Assembly (NCBI RefSeq): GCF_029867415.1
Contig: NW_026705004.1
Span: 356,001-420,000 of the forward strand
DNA length: 64,000 nt
From: Vicia villosa
Taxonomy: Eukaryota > Streptophyta > Magnoliopsida > Fabales > Fabaceae
Reading direction: 5' to 3'
In this document: one piece after another, positions 10,905 through 23,015 of the stretch
Layout: every line of letters starts with the position of its first letter
How positions within the stretch are numbered: the first letter of the stretch is position 1
Notes under the pieces: generated by a model
Database searches by the model: none
Told to the model about the DNA's origin: nothing
The model's input: only the letters and a program-made list of their open reading frames with translations
Program-made: the position numbers and the translations under genes

Positions 10905-13177
10905 AGCTAGCATGCTTCAGTAACAAAGAGAGAACGAATTGAGAGAAAAACTCTTGCTTGTAACACACTTGTAACATCTTAAAATATTCAAAGAATTTTG
11001 AAATTCGAATTCTAAGTTTAAGCTAGTTTTAATACAAAGTAAACACTCAAACACGTTCCTTGAACTTCACTGAACCTATCCAGATCATCTGCAAGCTTTG
11101 AAACTCACTGAATCAAGCACTACAGGTCACGATTTGTTCAAACAAAAACCAATTCGTATCTCATAATACATGCATATTTAACAAGATGTAGACATATATT
11201 TGAGCTTAGTTTGATGTCCTGATCATTTATGGACACTTAATTAAGGTTTGGTTGCTTATATAGGAAGATACCATTCTAGGGTTCATAAACTAAATTTTAG
11301 GGCTTTCCATTAGAAGCAAAATTAGGTGAAATTGATGGCATATTCAAACTCAGTGAGCCAAACCCAGTTGAATGAACATGTCGCGCCAAATTTCTTTTCA
11401 GGTTTACCCCTATTCGCTATTTTGCAGGTTTGAAGCTCATCAATTACAACGCTTCTCTCATAAAAGCGCTGTTAAAAGAGGTGTCTGGAGGTTGAAGACG
11501 AAGACGTGTCTTCCCCCCATTGGATCAGACGCGCGCGTTTTTTTAAATATAACCCTTGGTTTCAGTGTTTGCAGGCGCGTCATAAGTGGTGGTCCCTCAC
11601 CATCTGAGCCATCAGATCTCATTTAATGACTCATCCAACGCATCAGAATGAACCCCCATACCATGGACTTTATGGAATTTCCACATCTGATCAGTATCTT
11701 TTATTTTCTATTTTATTTTAATTTCTATGCAAAATTAATTAAAAATAGTTTTAAAAATCCAAAAAATACACAAAAAATATTTTTAGACTTCTAAAATAAT
11801 GTTTTATTTTCTAAAATAAAAATATTTTATTTTTCTTTATAATTTCAATATTTTGCATAATTAATTAGTATATGTTTATATATTTGCTTTTTAGTTATCT
11901 TAACCAATCAAAAAATCATAAAAAAATTTGTTCTTTATATTAAATATTGTTTATATACTATAAACTAATTTTGTACATATTTTGAATAATTTTCTCTTTA
12001 AGTTTTAATTATTTGTATAATTATTTGCATAATTATGTTTTAATTAGCTTAATAAATCCCAAATCAATTTTAAAAATTCCAAAAAAATTAGTTTTGCTTT
12101 AAAATTAATTGACAAATATTTTGTACATATTTTAAACTTAATTTCTAGGTTTAAATCTATTTTCATCTTTTTTTTTCTCTTCATTTTAATTTAATTAATC
12201 ATGCATTAATTATAATTAAAATCAATCATAAAAAATCCAAAAATATGCCTTTTATTTTTCTTGCAATTTAAATTCCTAGATAAATGTATAGGTTGTTAAA
12301 TTCATGTAAATTGGCTTAGTTTACATTTCCTGCACAATGGATGTAATAGCGTAGATTTACTTTCCGCACTTTACAGTTCCGCATTTTAATTTCCAGCAAA
12401 TATAAACTGCGTGTATGTCAATGATAAAATTGAACCGTTAGATCACTAACTTCAAAGATAAAATATCTGAATCCAATCACAATCACACTTGCACCTTTTA
12501 AGGTAATCCCTTCTCATTATTTTCAAAATCAAAGTCAAAATTCTACTGTTTCGAGTACAAAATCGAACCTTTTGTTTGTATCCGGTGAAAGGATAGATTT
12601 TTAAAGGAAATAGGATAAAGACCTTACAACTCAGGGTAGACCTCCTAGTTTGCTTGCTCAAATCAAAACAAACAAAATTCTCATACACTGTTGTTTTTCA
12701 AAACAAAACTTTCCAAAAAGACAATATTTTGTATACATCCAAACACGGATCATTACAAAGTTAACGTTCTTTTCAAAACATCTTTCGAAAGATAAACAAA
12801 CATTTTGTATACATCCGCACAAGGATCATTACAAATTCAATTTACAAAGGTATTTGAAACCACATATGAGCATTCTAAAGCAATTGAAAAGTGATCGAAA
12901 AACAAGTGAGCTAAGCAAACTTAAGAGCCCATGGATAACCATGGATACAAAGGGTGCTAACACCTTCCCTTTGTATAACCTACCCCCTTACCCAGAATTT
13001 CTTAAAGGTCTTTTTTCTGTTTCTTTTATAAACCTTTCCTTAATTGGATAAAATAAAAGGTCGGTGGCGACTCTGTGAATTTTCAAAAATGCGAAAGCAT
13101 AAGCGATAAAAAAGAGTCAGTTCACGTATCTCTCCCGCTCAGAGGTATGGCCCGAAAAAAACGGAGGTCCACAGAAC

Positions 13178-13195
13178 TGGCGACTCTGCTGGGGA
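13178..13195 (+). other. Ogre primer-binding site
   Basis: TGGCGACTCTGCTGGGGA lies four bases after the LTR end. It matches the tRNA-Arg-type primer site reported for Ogre elements and primes minus-strand synthesis. The same motif recurs at 30191-30208 and, as a variant, at 55518-55535. Confidence 0.85.
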
Positions 13196-13851
13196 GTCAC
13201 TTTCAAAAAACAAAATGTTTTCAAAAGGGGTTACCTTAAGAGAATAGATTACTTCGATGTTTTCAATTGTTTGACTTGATTGCTCTATTTTTCAAAGGTT
13301 TGTTTGGGTATTTTGCTTGTGTGAAAGATTCTAACCCGAATCTCGAGATACCTTAAGTATATGACAATAGACCAAGGAAACTGTACGACATGTACCGATA
13401 CGGTTGATCTGGTAGTCATCGTTAGTGCGATACTTTGGTTTATACTGATGTCCCTTGAAAACGATCAAGGAGTATATTAGGCTTCCGAAATGTCATTAAA
13501 CACTAATTTGTCTTAGAACCTTTTTAGTTGAACTTGACTTATGGCCTATTAAGTGGCTAGCTTTGAAATTGATCGAAGTTATTTATCCTCGAGGAATATT
13601 TTGATCGGCCGCTCGAGCGCCGTATTGAGATGTTACTTCCAAGGATCATAGAACCCGAATACTATTCTAGGACAGGTTTTAACCAACTCAACTTCAGTGG
13701 GGAGGGTATCACCTATCAGCTCCATGCAAGCCTTTAAACCTAAGGCTATTGTTTGATTTGTTTTTGTGTGCCACATGTTTGCATCATAAGCATATCATTT
13801 TCTCACAAAACACTTCAAGGATCAAAGAGTTTACCTTTGTTTTTGCAGGTA
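13196..13851 (+). other. Ogre leader between PBS and ORF1
   Basis: No supported ORF. The last bases before the ORF1 start read TTGTTTTTGCAG then GTAATGG, a good-looking 3' splice site, so a leader intron is possible. The first 400 bp are duplicated at 30187-30590. Confidence 0.55.
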
Positions 13852-15195
13852 ATGGCTCCCGCCACCCGAGATTACATCCGAATCAACATCTCAACGGTAC
13901 CATCTGAACTAAAAGACTTAGTGTCAGAATTCCCCAGGAATGTTCAATTCACCGAAAGGCATGGTCACCTACTCCATTTGGTTACCTCAAAATTTGAAGA
14001 AGACATGATACGGGTCCTGTTCCAGTTCTTTGACCCTGAACATCATTGCTTTACCTTTCCTGATTACCAGTTGGTACCCACTTTGGAAGAGTTCTCTGAG
14101 CTAATTGGATTACCTATTCGAGATCAATTACCTTTCATTGGTTTAGAAAGGATTCCAAAACCTGAAGTCATTGCTGCTGCTTTACATTTGCGAAAATCAG
14201 AAATCGAGTCCAATTGGGAAACAAAGAGTGGAGTTAAGGGTTTGCTTGCTAAATTCTTATTGGAAAAGGCTCGACTACTGCTAGAAAACAAAAGTTATCC
14301 AGCTTTTGAGGAGGTTATGGCCCTTTTGATCTATGGTTTGGTTTTATTCCCAAATCCCGACCAGTTCATAAGTGTACACATCATCAACCTTTTCCTAATC
14401 CGTAACCCGGTACCAACATTGCTGGGAGACATTCTACATTCTCTACACACTCGTACCATGAAGAAACGAGGAACTCTCATGTGCTGTATACCACTACTGG
14501 CTAGGTGGTTTACATTTCATCTTCCCCGATCAGTGTTGAGAAATGAACAAAGAATGCAATGGTCTCGCAGGATTATGTCTTTGTCTCATTCAGATATCCG
14601 GTGGAACAACTTCTTTCAAAGAGACATTACTATCATTGATCATTGTGGAGAGTACCCTAATGTGCCACTCCTTGGCATCAAAGGAGGCATCACTTACAAT
14701 CCCTCTTTAGCTCTACGCCAATTCGGATATGCAAGGAGCAACGGTCCTCATGACATGATTATCCGTGGCATTGTGTTTGATTACGAGAATGATTCTCATA
14801 GACACCGACGAAGTTTCATACATGCATGGGACAGTGTCTATAGAATAGAAAGCAAAACTTTGGGGCAATGGAATTCTATCCCTATGGAACCTTACCTCAG
14901 ATGGGTCCGCACTCATGCTCAGAAACTCATTATGCCATATCCCGCTATTCTACCTGTGACTATTGAGCCAAAGGTCGAAGGAGGCGAACCCCAAGTTATT
15001 CTACACCCGGATATGCCAACTGACCTAGAAGAGTTGCAAAAATCTTGGGTTCAACTAAAAGAGGAAAAAGACACCTTCAAAGAACACTGTCAGGACTATG
15101 AGAGAAGGATATTGGAGCTCACCGGACAGCTTCAAAAAGAACAGCAGATCAACACATTCCTGGGGGCAAAGAGAAAGCGTCCATGGGAGACCTGA
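13852..15195 (+). CDS. Ogre ORF1, plant-mobile-domain-like protein of unknown function
   Basis: The ORF encodes 447 residues. The frame is open from 13753, but the ATG at 13852 (MAPATRDYIR) follows a splice-acceptor-like tract and fits Ogre ORF1 starts. Residues about 40-330 resemble the helical plant mobile domain/DUF7745-type proteins (FTFPDYQLVPTLEEFSELIG is typical). Residues about 380-435 are a Glu/Lys/Gln-rich coiled coil, and the protein ends in a basic KRKRP patch. An ORF upstream of gag is the hallmark of Ogre; its job is unknown. This is the only Ogre reading frame in the copy that appears undamaged. Confidence 0.85.
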   Translation: MAPATRDYIRINISTVPSELKDLVSEFPRNVQFTERHGHLLHLVTSKFEEDMIRVLFQFFDPEHHCFTFPDYQLVPTLEEFSELIGLPIRDQLPFIGLERIPKPEVIAAALHLRKSEIESNWETKSGVKGLLAKFLLEKARLLLENKSYPAFEEVMALLIYGLVLFPNPDQFISVHIINLFLIRNPVPTLLGDILHSLHTRTMKKRGTLMCCIPLLARWFTFHLPRSVLRNEQRMQWSRRIMSLSHSDIRWNNFFQRDITIIDHCGEYPNVPLLGIKGGITYNPSLALRQFGYARSNGPHDMIIRGIVFDYENDSHRHRRSFIHAWDSVYRIESKTLGQWNSIPMEPYLRWVRTHAQKLIMPYPAILPVTIEPKVEGGEPQVILHPDMPTDLEELQKSWVQLKEEKDTFKEHCQDYERRILELTGQLQKEQQINTFLGAKRKRPWET

Positions 15196-15487
15196 AGGAT
15201 CATTTATTTTATTTCTGTCTTGTAAGCCCAAATGAGACAAAGAAAATAAGAGAATAAATTGATTAACTAATGTTTGTTTCTTCTTTAACAAATCTAAACT
15301 CTAAGATCCTTGAAAACATTGCACACACATTTCATTCATATACACTGCATTCACATACATTGCATTCATATACATTGCATATACATTTCATACATTTGCA
15401 TATACATTGCATCCATTCATACACATTGCATAACAGGTTCACATGACGGATTTCTCATCTCCTCGCTGTTTATTTCAGTCAGAAGAG
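15196..15487 (+). other. Ogre ORF1-gag spacer with ACATTGCAT-type short repeats
   Basis: Positions about 15325-15435 consist of imperfect short repeats of CATTCATATACATTG. Two acceptor-like sites follow: TTGCATAACAG near 15435 and CTGTTTATTTCAG at 15466-15478, ten bases before the gag ATG. Confidence 0.7.
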
Positions 15488-16513
15488 ATGGAATCTGAGA
15501 CAAGCATCAAGAACCTCGAAGAACAGAATGCCCAAGTTCAAGTGGCAATTCTGGAACTGGCAAAGGGGCAACAAGAACTGAAAGCCCTGATAATCAAGAA
15601 GAAAAAGAAGCCCAAAGGATCTGTAGGCGTGATTCACCTGAAAAGGAAGATCAAAATCCCAGTCAAAAAGTTCAAAAAGCCACCGATCCCTGAAACAGTC
15701 GGTGATGGTGAACAAGAAGACAATCAAAGCAACCAGGGTTCTGCTAAACCCTCTTTCTCTTCAAATGAAGAAGATAATCATTCTGGGGACGAACCGGATG
15801 ATGAAAAATACCAACAGCTGGAAGACCGTATGAAAGCTATGGAGATACAGAAAGTACCTGGTTTAGATTTCAATGATCTGGGGCTCATCTCGGATGTTGT
15901 TATCCCTCCAAAATTCAAAGTTCCTGTCTTTGCAAAATATGATGGAGTTTCTTGCCCGAAACTACATCTGAGATCCTATGTGAGGAAGATACAACCTCAT
16001 ACAACAGATAACAAATTGTGGATTCACTTCTTCCAAGAAAGTCTGTCGGGTACACAACTCGAGTGGTACTACCAGCTGGAAAATACCAAGGTTCATACTT
16101 GGGAAGAATTAGCTGCTGCTTTTTACAAACAGTACCAATACAATGCTGATCTTGCGCCAACCCGTACTCAACTAAGGGGCATGTCTATGGGACCAAAAGA
16201 AAGTTTCAAAGGATATGCACAAAAGTGGAGAGATATGGCTGGAAAGGTTCAACCACCCTTATCTGATCGCGAACTAGTCGACATGTTCATGGGCACTTTA
16301 ACTGGCCCTTTCTATAGCCATTTGCTGGGAAGCTCATCATCAGGTTTCACTGACCTGATACTGACCGGAGAACGTGTCGAAAGTGGCATTCAAAATGGAA
16401 AAATTCAAATAGGTTCCTCCTCTGGTACTACAAAAGGCCCATCAGCGGGAGAAATGAGGTCAATGCAACACAAATTCAGAAAAGTCGCAAAAGTGAGCAG
16501 CATCAATCTGTAG
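15488..16513 (+). pseudogene. Ogre gag (N-terminal and capsid part), ended early by a frameshift
   Basis: ATG at 15488 (MESETSIKNLEEQNAQ) starts a short coiled coil, then a Lys-rich stretch (residues about 37-63), an acidic linker and a Retrotrans_gag domain from about residue 141 to 300 (VFAKYDG, then WYYQLENTKVHTWEELAAAF). After residue about 330 the frame is lost. A run of A at about 16480-16484 appears one base short, after which the homologous protein continues in another frame (SEQHQSVGAVLISA) into the next ORF. Gag forms the particle that packages element RNA. A programmed shift is less likely, because the continuation has the normal linker sequence. Confidence 0.85.
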
Positions 16514-18798
16514 GGGCAGTTCTGATCTCCGCATCTGCACCTCAAAAAGATCAACAGCCAAAATATACGCATCGACCAGATGCACCAAGAAGAAATTTCA
16601 CCAGAATCAACATGCCAATCTCTCAGGCATTGCAGCACTTGCTAAAAGCAGATCTGATCACATTAAAAGGTCCTCCAAAGAATGTCAACACTTCCTCTCC
16701 GAATTATCGCCCTGATGCGACATGTGCCTATCACTCAAACTGTCCCGGACATGACGCAGATCACTGCTGGGCCTTGAAAAATAAAATACAAGATATGATA
16801 GATGCTGGGGAAATTGAGTTCGATCCTCCAGAAACTCCAAATGTCATCACTGCACCTATGCCAAAGCATGACAAAACTGTTAACGCTATCCTGGACACTG
16901 TTTACATCTATGATGTGAACGAATTATCAACTCCACTCTGCGAAGTCAAAGGAAAGCTAATCGAAGCTGGTTATTTTCCAGGGTGTGACCCCGACTGCTT
17001 TTATTGCTCATACCTGCCCAATGGTTGTGAAAATCTAAGAATGGGAATTCAAAAGTGGATGGATCGCCGTATCATTATGTTTGAGAGGCTCCCTTCTATG
17101 GACGTGCTGTGCGGAGTCTTTGCAAACGGAATGAGAATAGAGGATGCCTCAGTGATCTCCAGCTTACCATTCAAAATCTCTGCCAAGGCTCCATTCAAAA
17201 TTTCTGCTACACTCAAAGTAGCATCAGTAGTCATTGCTAGTCCAACTCCATTTCCATATTCCTCAGACAAAGCTGTCCCATGGGGATACGACACTAATGT
17301 TTATGTCCATGGAGTTAAGCAGGGTACCTCGACTGAAGAGGCCGCAAAGTTAACTACTCCAACTGTGGGTAATATTGTGGGTACCAGCAAGATCACGAGA
17401 AGTGGAAGAATCTTTTCACCAGAAATTTCTCCAAATGTTGCTGCTGGTCCAGTCCGAGTCCCAGTTCCTAATCAAGATAACAACGCTCGAGGCAAAGAGC
17501 CACAAGTTGAACAAGTTCAAACCCCGGTGGAGATCACTGCTGAGGATCCATCAAAGCAAGAAATGGAGGAAATATTGAAAATCATCTGCAAGAGTGATTA
17601 CAATATTGTTGAGCAACTAGGGCACACCGCTTCAAAAATCTCAATGCTATCTCTGCTAAAATATTCAGAAGCTCATGCCAAAGCTCTGATGAAGTTCCTT
17701 AAAGCTGCGCATGTGCCTCAAGAGATCTCAGTCGACCAATTTGAGAATTGTGTTGCCAATCTAACCGTGAACAATGGTCTCGGTTTCTCTGATGTGGATC
17801 TAACCCCTGCTGGAAAAAATCACAACAAAGCCCTACATATCTCCATTGAATGTAATGGCACCACTTTATCTCATGTGCTAGTAGATAACGGTTCTTCTTT
17901 GAACGTGTTACCGAAAACAGTACTAGAAAAGCTTGACTTCGAAGGAATTGTGTTACAACCAAGTGATGTTGTGGTAAGAGCCTTTGACGGGTCAACAAGA
18001 ACGGTATACGGAAAAGTGAATCTCCCAATCAGAGTGGGTTCTCAAATCTTCGATTCTATCTTTTACGTAATGGAAATTCACCCAGCCTACTCCTGTTTAC
18101 TTGGACGCCCTTGGATACATGGGGCAAACGCTGTAACTTCTACCCTGCATCAGAAGTTAAAATATCCAGTAAAAGGAAAGATTGTCACAGTCTATGGCGA
18201 AGAGGAATATGTGGTTAGTCACCTAAGCAATTCCAAATATGTTGAGTTGGAGGACGAATTCATCGAAACTCCATGCCAATCATTTGAGGTGGTCTCCCCA
18301 GATGTCTCTACCACCAAGCATATTCCTGCTACTCCAACTACAACAATGGCTTCTCTCAAAGATGCCAAAGCCATGATTGAACAGGGTGATTGCACAGTAT
18401 GGGGACAGCTTCCCGATATACCTTACAAGTCTGACAAGCTAGGCCTGGGCTATGATAGTGAAGATCAAAAGAATGATCAAGGTCCTCGTTCTGGAGGATT
18501 AATGTCACACTTCGTCAGCCAAGAAGTAAACGCTATTGAAGATGAAGGAGTGTTCTTGAACCATATCATTCAGCCATATCCATATGAGATTCCACCCATT
18601 TCCATGGGAATGTGGGATGCTGTGGGAGAACCAAGTGACGGGTATAATTATCAGTATACCGCACCTCAGAATTCTTATGTTGCTATGGAAGACATTACCC
18701 CGACTGGATGGGGTGATCAAATTGAAAATGACGAAGTTTCACAAGTCCCGTCACTGAGCAATATCAAAATCCACCCAAAGAAGTATGGGACACGCTAG
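16514..18798 (+). pseudogene. Ogre gag C-terminus, aspartic protease and linker
   Basis: The frame continues gag after the shift near 16482. It contains a Cys/His cluster (CAYHSNCPGHDADHCW) like the Ogre gag zinc-binding motif near 16720-16780, a variable linker, then a pepsin-type retroviral protease with VLVDNGSSLNVLP (Asp codon at 17884-17886; the usual DTG/DSG is DNG) and LLGRPWIHGANAV. The ORF ends at TAG 18796-18798, but the same protein resumes in another frame just upstream (EVWDTLGEPS). This indicates a one-base deletion near 18765-18780. The linker holds repeats of a motif like AMxDIxPTGW. Protease matures the polyprotein. Confidence 0.85.
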
Positions 18799-19258
18799 GA
18801 GAACCCAGCGGCAAATATGACTATAGGGTGAAATATTCCGCTCCTCCGAGCTCACAAATTGCTATGAAGGACATTGTCCCAACTGGATGGGATGAACATT
18901 ACGATGACAATTTCACTTTTGAAGAAGCCAGGGAAATACCAAATAACGAGGGTTGCTTTCTATCAGCATACACTCCTCATCAGGATGCACAATTCTCTAT
19001 TCAAAACATCATCCCGACTGCATGGGACGGCCTTATCGAGCACCTTGCTCAGCCAACAGAGATATCTCAGCCTGGGCTCTCGTATCCAGCAGAGTATATC
19101 ACTTATCCCGAAGGATCATCGGTTCATTTTCCCACTAATGAAATCAATGCTGTGGAAGATGAAGAAGACAACTGCAACTGGAACAGCTGGATACTCCCTG
19201 CTCACAACAGTGGATTGAACAACTGGAAAGCTGAGGATATGATCTCCTTTGACCAGGA
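18775..19258 (+). pseudogene. Ogre protease-RT linker, exon 1 end
   Basis: After the frameshift near 18770 the polyprotein runs to 19258, where GAG TAA would end it (stop 19260-19262). Three PTGW-like repeats (ITPTGW, IVPTGW, IIPTAW) recur about every 45-60 residues across this and the preceding ORF. A GT at 19259-19260 overlaps the stop codon and acts as the predicted 5' splice site, so splicing skips the stop. Confidence 0.75.
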
Positions 19259-19523
19259 GTAAATGCCATTTCCTGTTTTCTTTGTGTATATTGTGCAAAG
19301 ATAAAAATGGTTCCTGAACAATTGAACCATGAGCCTGAAAGCCGTGTGCCTTGCCCAAAGCACACTGGCCCTTCTATAAGGGCTTATCATATCATGATCA
19401 TGTGCATTCAATAAAATCATGGGACGCTTGCATATTTAAAATTTTGTGATCCTTTTTCTTTCTTTCTTCGCTTTCAAATAGCTATGTTTTTTCTTCACAC
19501 ACACTCACATAACTAACATGCAG
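19259..19523 (+). other. Predicted Ogre intron between protease and RT (265 bp)
   Basis: The donor is GA|GTAAAT at 19259 and the acceptor ACTAACATGCAG| ends at 19523, with a CTAAC branch-point-like motif just upstream. Joining 19258 to 19524 restores a Glu codon and puts the protease linker in frame with RT (19525 and 19630 are in one frame). Without splicing the TAA at 19260 stops translation. Ogre elements in pea are known to be partly spliced at this place. Confidence 0.85.
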
Positions 19524-21228
19524 ATTCACATACACTCTGGATCCAGTCAACAACGATTCTGCTATTGCCCGTCATGACTTTGAAAGTCCGATCTACCAAA
19601 CTGAGGACGAAGGTGAGGAAGATTGTGAAGTGCCAAGAGAAATTGCAAGGCTGCTAGAACAAGAAGACAAGGCCATACAGCCTCACGAGGAGCCAATTGA
19701 GGTCATCAACTTGGGCAGCAACGAAGAAAAGAAAGAAGTCAAAATAGGGGCTGATTTAGAACACAGCATCAAGCAAAGACTGATTCAAATGCTGCGAGAC
19801 TACGTCGAGATATTCGCATGGTCCTATGAAGATATGCCAGGCCTTGACACGGACATTGTAGTTCATCGCCTGCCAATCAAAGAAGGTAGCATTCCAGTCA
19901 AACAGAAACTACGAAGGAGTAGGCCTGATATGTCAAAAAAGATCAAAGACGAGGTTGAAAAACAGTTCAATCCCGGATTCCTAAAAGTTGTAAGTTATCC
20001 TTCTTGGATAGCTAACATCGTGCTTGTACCTAAAAAAGACGGGAAAGTCAGAATGTGCGTGGACTACAGAGATCTGAACCAGGCAAGCCCCAAAGATGAT
20101 TTCCCTTTACCACACATCGATGTACTGGTTGACAATACCGCACAATGCAAGGTATTCTCCTTTATGGACGGATTCTCAGGGTACAATCAAATCAAGATGG
20201 CACTCGAAGACATGGAAAAAACAACCTTCACAACACCCTGGGGAACCTTTTGTTACAAAGTAATGCCCTTTGGTCTGAAAAACGCAGGAGCAACCTATCA
20301 ACGTGCAATGGTAGCGCTATTTCATGATATGATTCATCAAGAAATAGAGGTGTATGTCGATGACATGATTGCAAAATCCAACACCGAGGAAGAACATCTG
20401 GGTCATTTACACAAGCTGTTTGACAGACTCAAGAAATACAAGTTGCGACTGAACCCAAATAAGTGTACCTTTGGAGTAAGATCCGGCAAACTCTTAGGTT
20501 TCATCGTCAGCAGCAAAGGTATTGAGGTTGATCCCGCCAAGGTTAAAGCCATTCAAGAAATGCCTATACCTCGTACCGAGAAACAAGTCAGAGGATTCTT
20601 GGGACGTCTAAATTACATCGCCCGATTTATTGCCCACATGACTACTACTTGTGTGCCGATCTTCAAACTGTTGAAGAAAGATCAAGTGGAAAGGTGGAAT
20701 GACAAATGCCAGTTAGCCTTTGACAAAATCAAAGAATATCTCCAAAAACCTCCAATCTTGTTGCCACCTGTGGAAGGCAGACCTCTGATAATGTACCTAA
20801 CTATGTTAGAAGACTCAATGGGGTGTGTACTAGGACAACATGACGAATCCGGCCGAAAGGAGCACGCAATCTACTATCTTAGCAAAAAGTTTACCGATTG
20901 TGAAACAAGATACTCACTAATCGAAAAAACTTGTTGTGCCTTAGCTTGGGCGGCTCGCCGACTAAGACAGTACATGCTAAATCACACCACTTTCCTAATC
21001 TCCAAGATGGATCCCATCAAATACGTGTTCGAAAAACCTGCTCTCTCAGGAAGAATAGCAAGATGGAAAATGATCTTAACAGAATATGACATTCAATACA
21101 CTTCACAAAAAGCAATCAAAGGAAGTGTGGTAGCTGATCATCTAGCTCATCAAGCAGTGGATGATTATCAAGCATTGAACTTTGACTTCCCAAACGAAGA
21201 CATTATGCTAGTCAATGACTACAAATAA
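19524..21228 (+). CDS. Ogre reverse transcriptase and gypsy RNase H
   Basis: The exon opens at 19524 (FTYTLDPVNNDSAIARHDFE). RT motifs follow: YPSWIANIVLVPKKDGKVRMCVDYRDLN (named here by position 20000-20080), FMDGFSGYNQI, PFGLKNAG and the active-site YVDD at 20353-20364. The tether and gypsy RNase H follow (GQHDESGRKEHAIYYLSKKF). Its first catalytic Asp position reads LTMLED rather than a DAS-type motif, the usual decay in Tat-lineage elements. TAA at 21226-21228 ends the frame, but the next domain continues in the same frame, so this is a nonsense mutation (GAA to TAA fits). RT copies element RNA into DNA in the particle. Confidence 0.9.
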
Positions 21229-22996
21229 CCAGGACCAGAAGAAGGACCCGAGCCAGGATCCCGGTGGACTATGGTTTTTGACGGAGCTTCTAATGCACTT
21301 GGCAATGGCATCAGAGCTGTGATCATTTCCCCCGCAGGAGGTCATACACCATTCACTGCCAGGTTATGCTTCAATTGCACTAACAATATAGCCGAATACG
21401 AAGCATGTATTCTGGGTCTTAAAGCTGCAATCGATCTAAGAATCAAATTCCTGGAAGTCTACGGAGACTCGGCCTTGGTAATCTACCAAGTCAAAGGGGA
21501 ATGGGACACAAAGCACCCAAATCTAAGTCCTTACAAAGAATATGTGCTGAGTTTGATTCCTTACTTCGAAGAAATCACTTTCGAACACATCCCACGCGAG
21601 GAAAATCAACTAGCTGATGCTTTAGCTACCATGTCATCTATGTTCAAAGTCAGGTGGGACAACGAGGCGCCTATGATCACCATTTACAGGCAAGATGAAC
21701 CATCATATTGCAATGAGATCAATACCGAGGGAACAGAAGAAAAACCATGGTTCCATGAAGTAAAAAGATATCTCGAAGCTCAGGAGTACCCTGAAGGGGC
21801 ATCCATTAACGACAGAAAGTTTCTAAGGAGATTTGCTGCCAAATTCTTTCTAAGCAATGGAACCTTATACAAACGCAACCATGACTCGACTTTACTTCGC
21901 TGTGTAAACAAGAAGGAAGCAGAACAGATCATGGAAGAAATACACAATGGTTCCTTCGGTACTCATTCCAGTGGACATACAATGGCTAAAAAGATCCTTA
22001 GAGCGGGTTATTACTGGTCTACCATGGAAACAGACTGCCATCATCACTCCCGAACCTGTCACAAATGCCAGATATATGCTGACAAAGTACATGTACCTCC
22101 AGTTCCATTAAGCGTCCTGACGGCTCCTTGGCCTTTTGCAATGTGGGGTATTGATATGATTGGAGAAATCAAACCTACTGCCTCCAACGGACATCGCTTT
22201 ATCCTGGTCGCTATTGACTACATCACAAAGTGGGTAGAAGCAGCTTCATTTGCTTCTGTTACCAAGAATGTGGTGGCCCGGTTCATCAAACACAATCTCA
22301 TTTGTCGGTAAGGCATCCCTGAACGAATTATCACGGACAATGGCACAAATCTAAACAACAGAATGATTACTGAACTTTGCACACAGTTCAAGATCAAACA
22401 TCATAATTCTTCTCCATATCGACCAAAGATGAACGGCGCGGTGGAAGCTGCCAACAAGAACATCAAGAAAATCATACCAAAAAATGACAGTAACTTACAA
22501 AGACTGGCATGAGATGTTACCTTTTGCTCTTCATGGTTATCGTACATCTGCGCGCACTTCAACAGGGGCAACTCCATTCTCCTTAGTCTATGGTATGGAG
22601 GCAGTTCTTCCAATTGAAATTCAGATTCCTTCCCTAAGGATTATGAAAGAAGCCAATCTAGACGAAGACGATTGGATTCAAACACGGTTGGACCAGATAA
22701 ACTTGATTGATGAGAAAAGGCTCGCAGCTATTTGTCCTGGTCAGCTATACCAAAAGCGTATGATCAAAGCCTTCAACAAAAAAGTCAAAAGTCAAGCATA
22801 CCAAACTGGTGGCTTGGTTGTCAAACGCATCATCTTACCACAAGGTGATCCCAGAGGCAAATGGACTCCCACCTACGAGGGACCATTCATAATCAAGAAA
22901 ATATTCTCCAGCGGCGCCATGTTGCTTACCACCATGGATGGCGAGGATTTCCCACACCCGGTGAATGCTGACATAGTCAAAAAATACTTCGCTTAA
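21229..22996 (+). pseudogene. Ogre archaeal-type RNase H and integrase
   Basis: In frame after the stop at 21226 comes a second RNase H (WTMVFDGASNALGNGIRAVI, AEYEACILGLKAA, YGDSALVIYQ, REENQLADALATM) with all four acidic residues. This archaeal-type domain is a known Tat-lineage gain. The integrase has an HHCC finger (ending CHKCQIYADK), the first catalytic Asp in MWGIDMIGEI, the second in RIITDNGTNL and Glu in NGAVEAANK. Damage: TAA at 22309-22311 between the first and second Asp, and a one-base insertion near 22478. The rest runs to TAA 22994-22996 with a typical C-terminal region (GPFIIKKIFSSGAMLL). Integrase inserts the DNA copy; here it is dead. Confidence 0.88.
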
Positions 22997-23015
22997 AAAG
23001 AAAAAAACATGCTCG

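Larger units (their letters stand above)
8476..13173 (+). repeat. Ogre 5' LTR (4698 bp)
   Basis: It starts TGTTATACCCCAAATTTTGC and ends GGTCCACA, four bases before the PBS. It matches 25434-30186 almost throughout; by eye a few dozen substitutions plus two larger indels. It contains two TATA-box candidates (9013, 10897), a 55-codon ORF (9113-9280) and long AT-rich stretches (11700-12300). Confidence 0.92.

Noticed and set aside
12452..13051. ORFs on both strands near the Ogre LTR end
   Set aside because: They overlap each other on opposite strands, differ between the two LTRs through small indels, and read as translations of non-coding LTR sequence.
16480..16490. Programmed frameshift between Ogre gag and protease
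   Set aside because: The homologous linker continues after a one-base change in an A run, and other frames in this copy are broken too, so a mutation is simpler.
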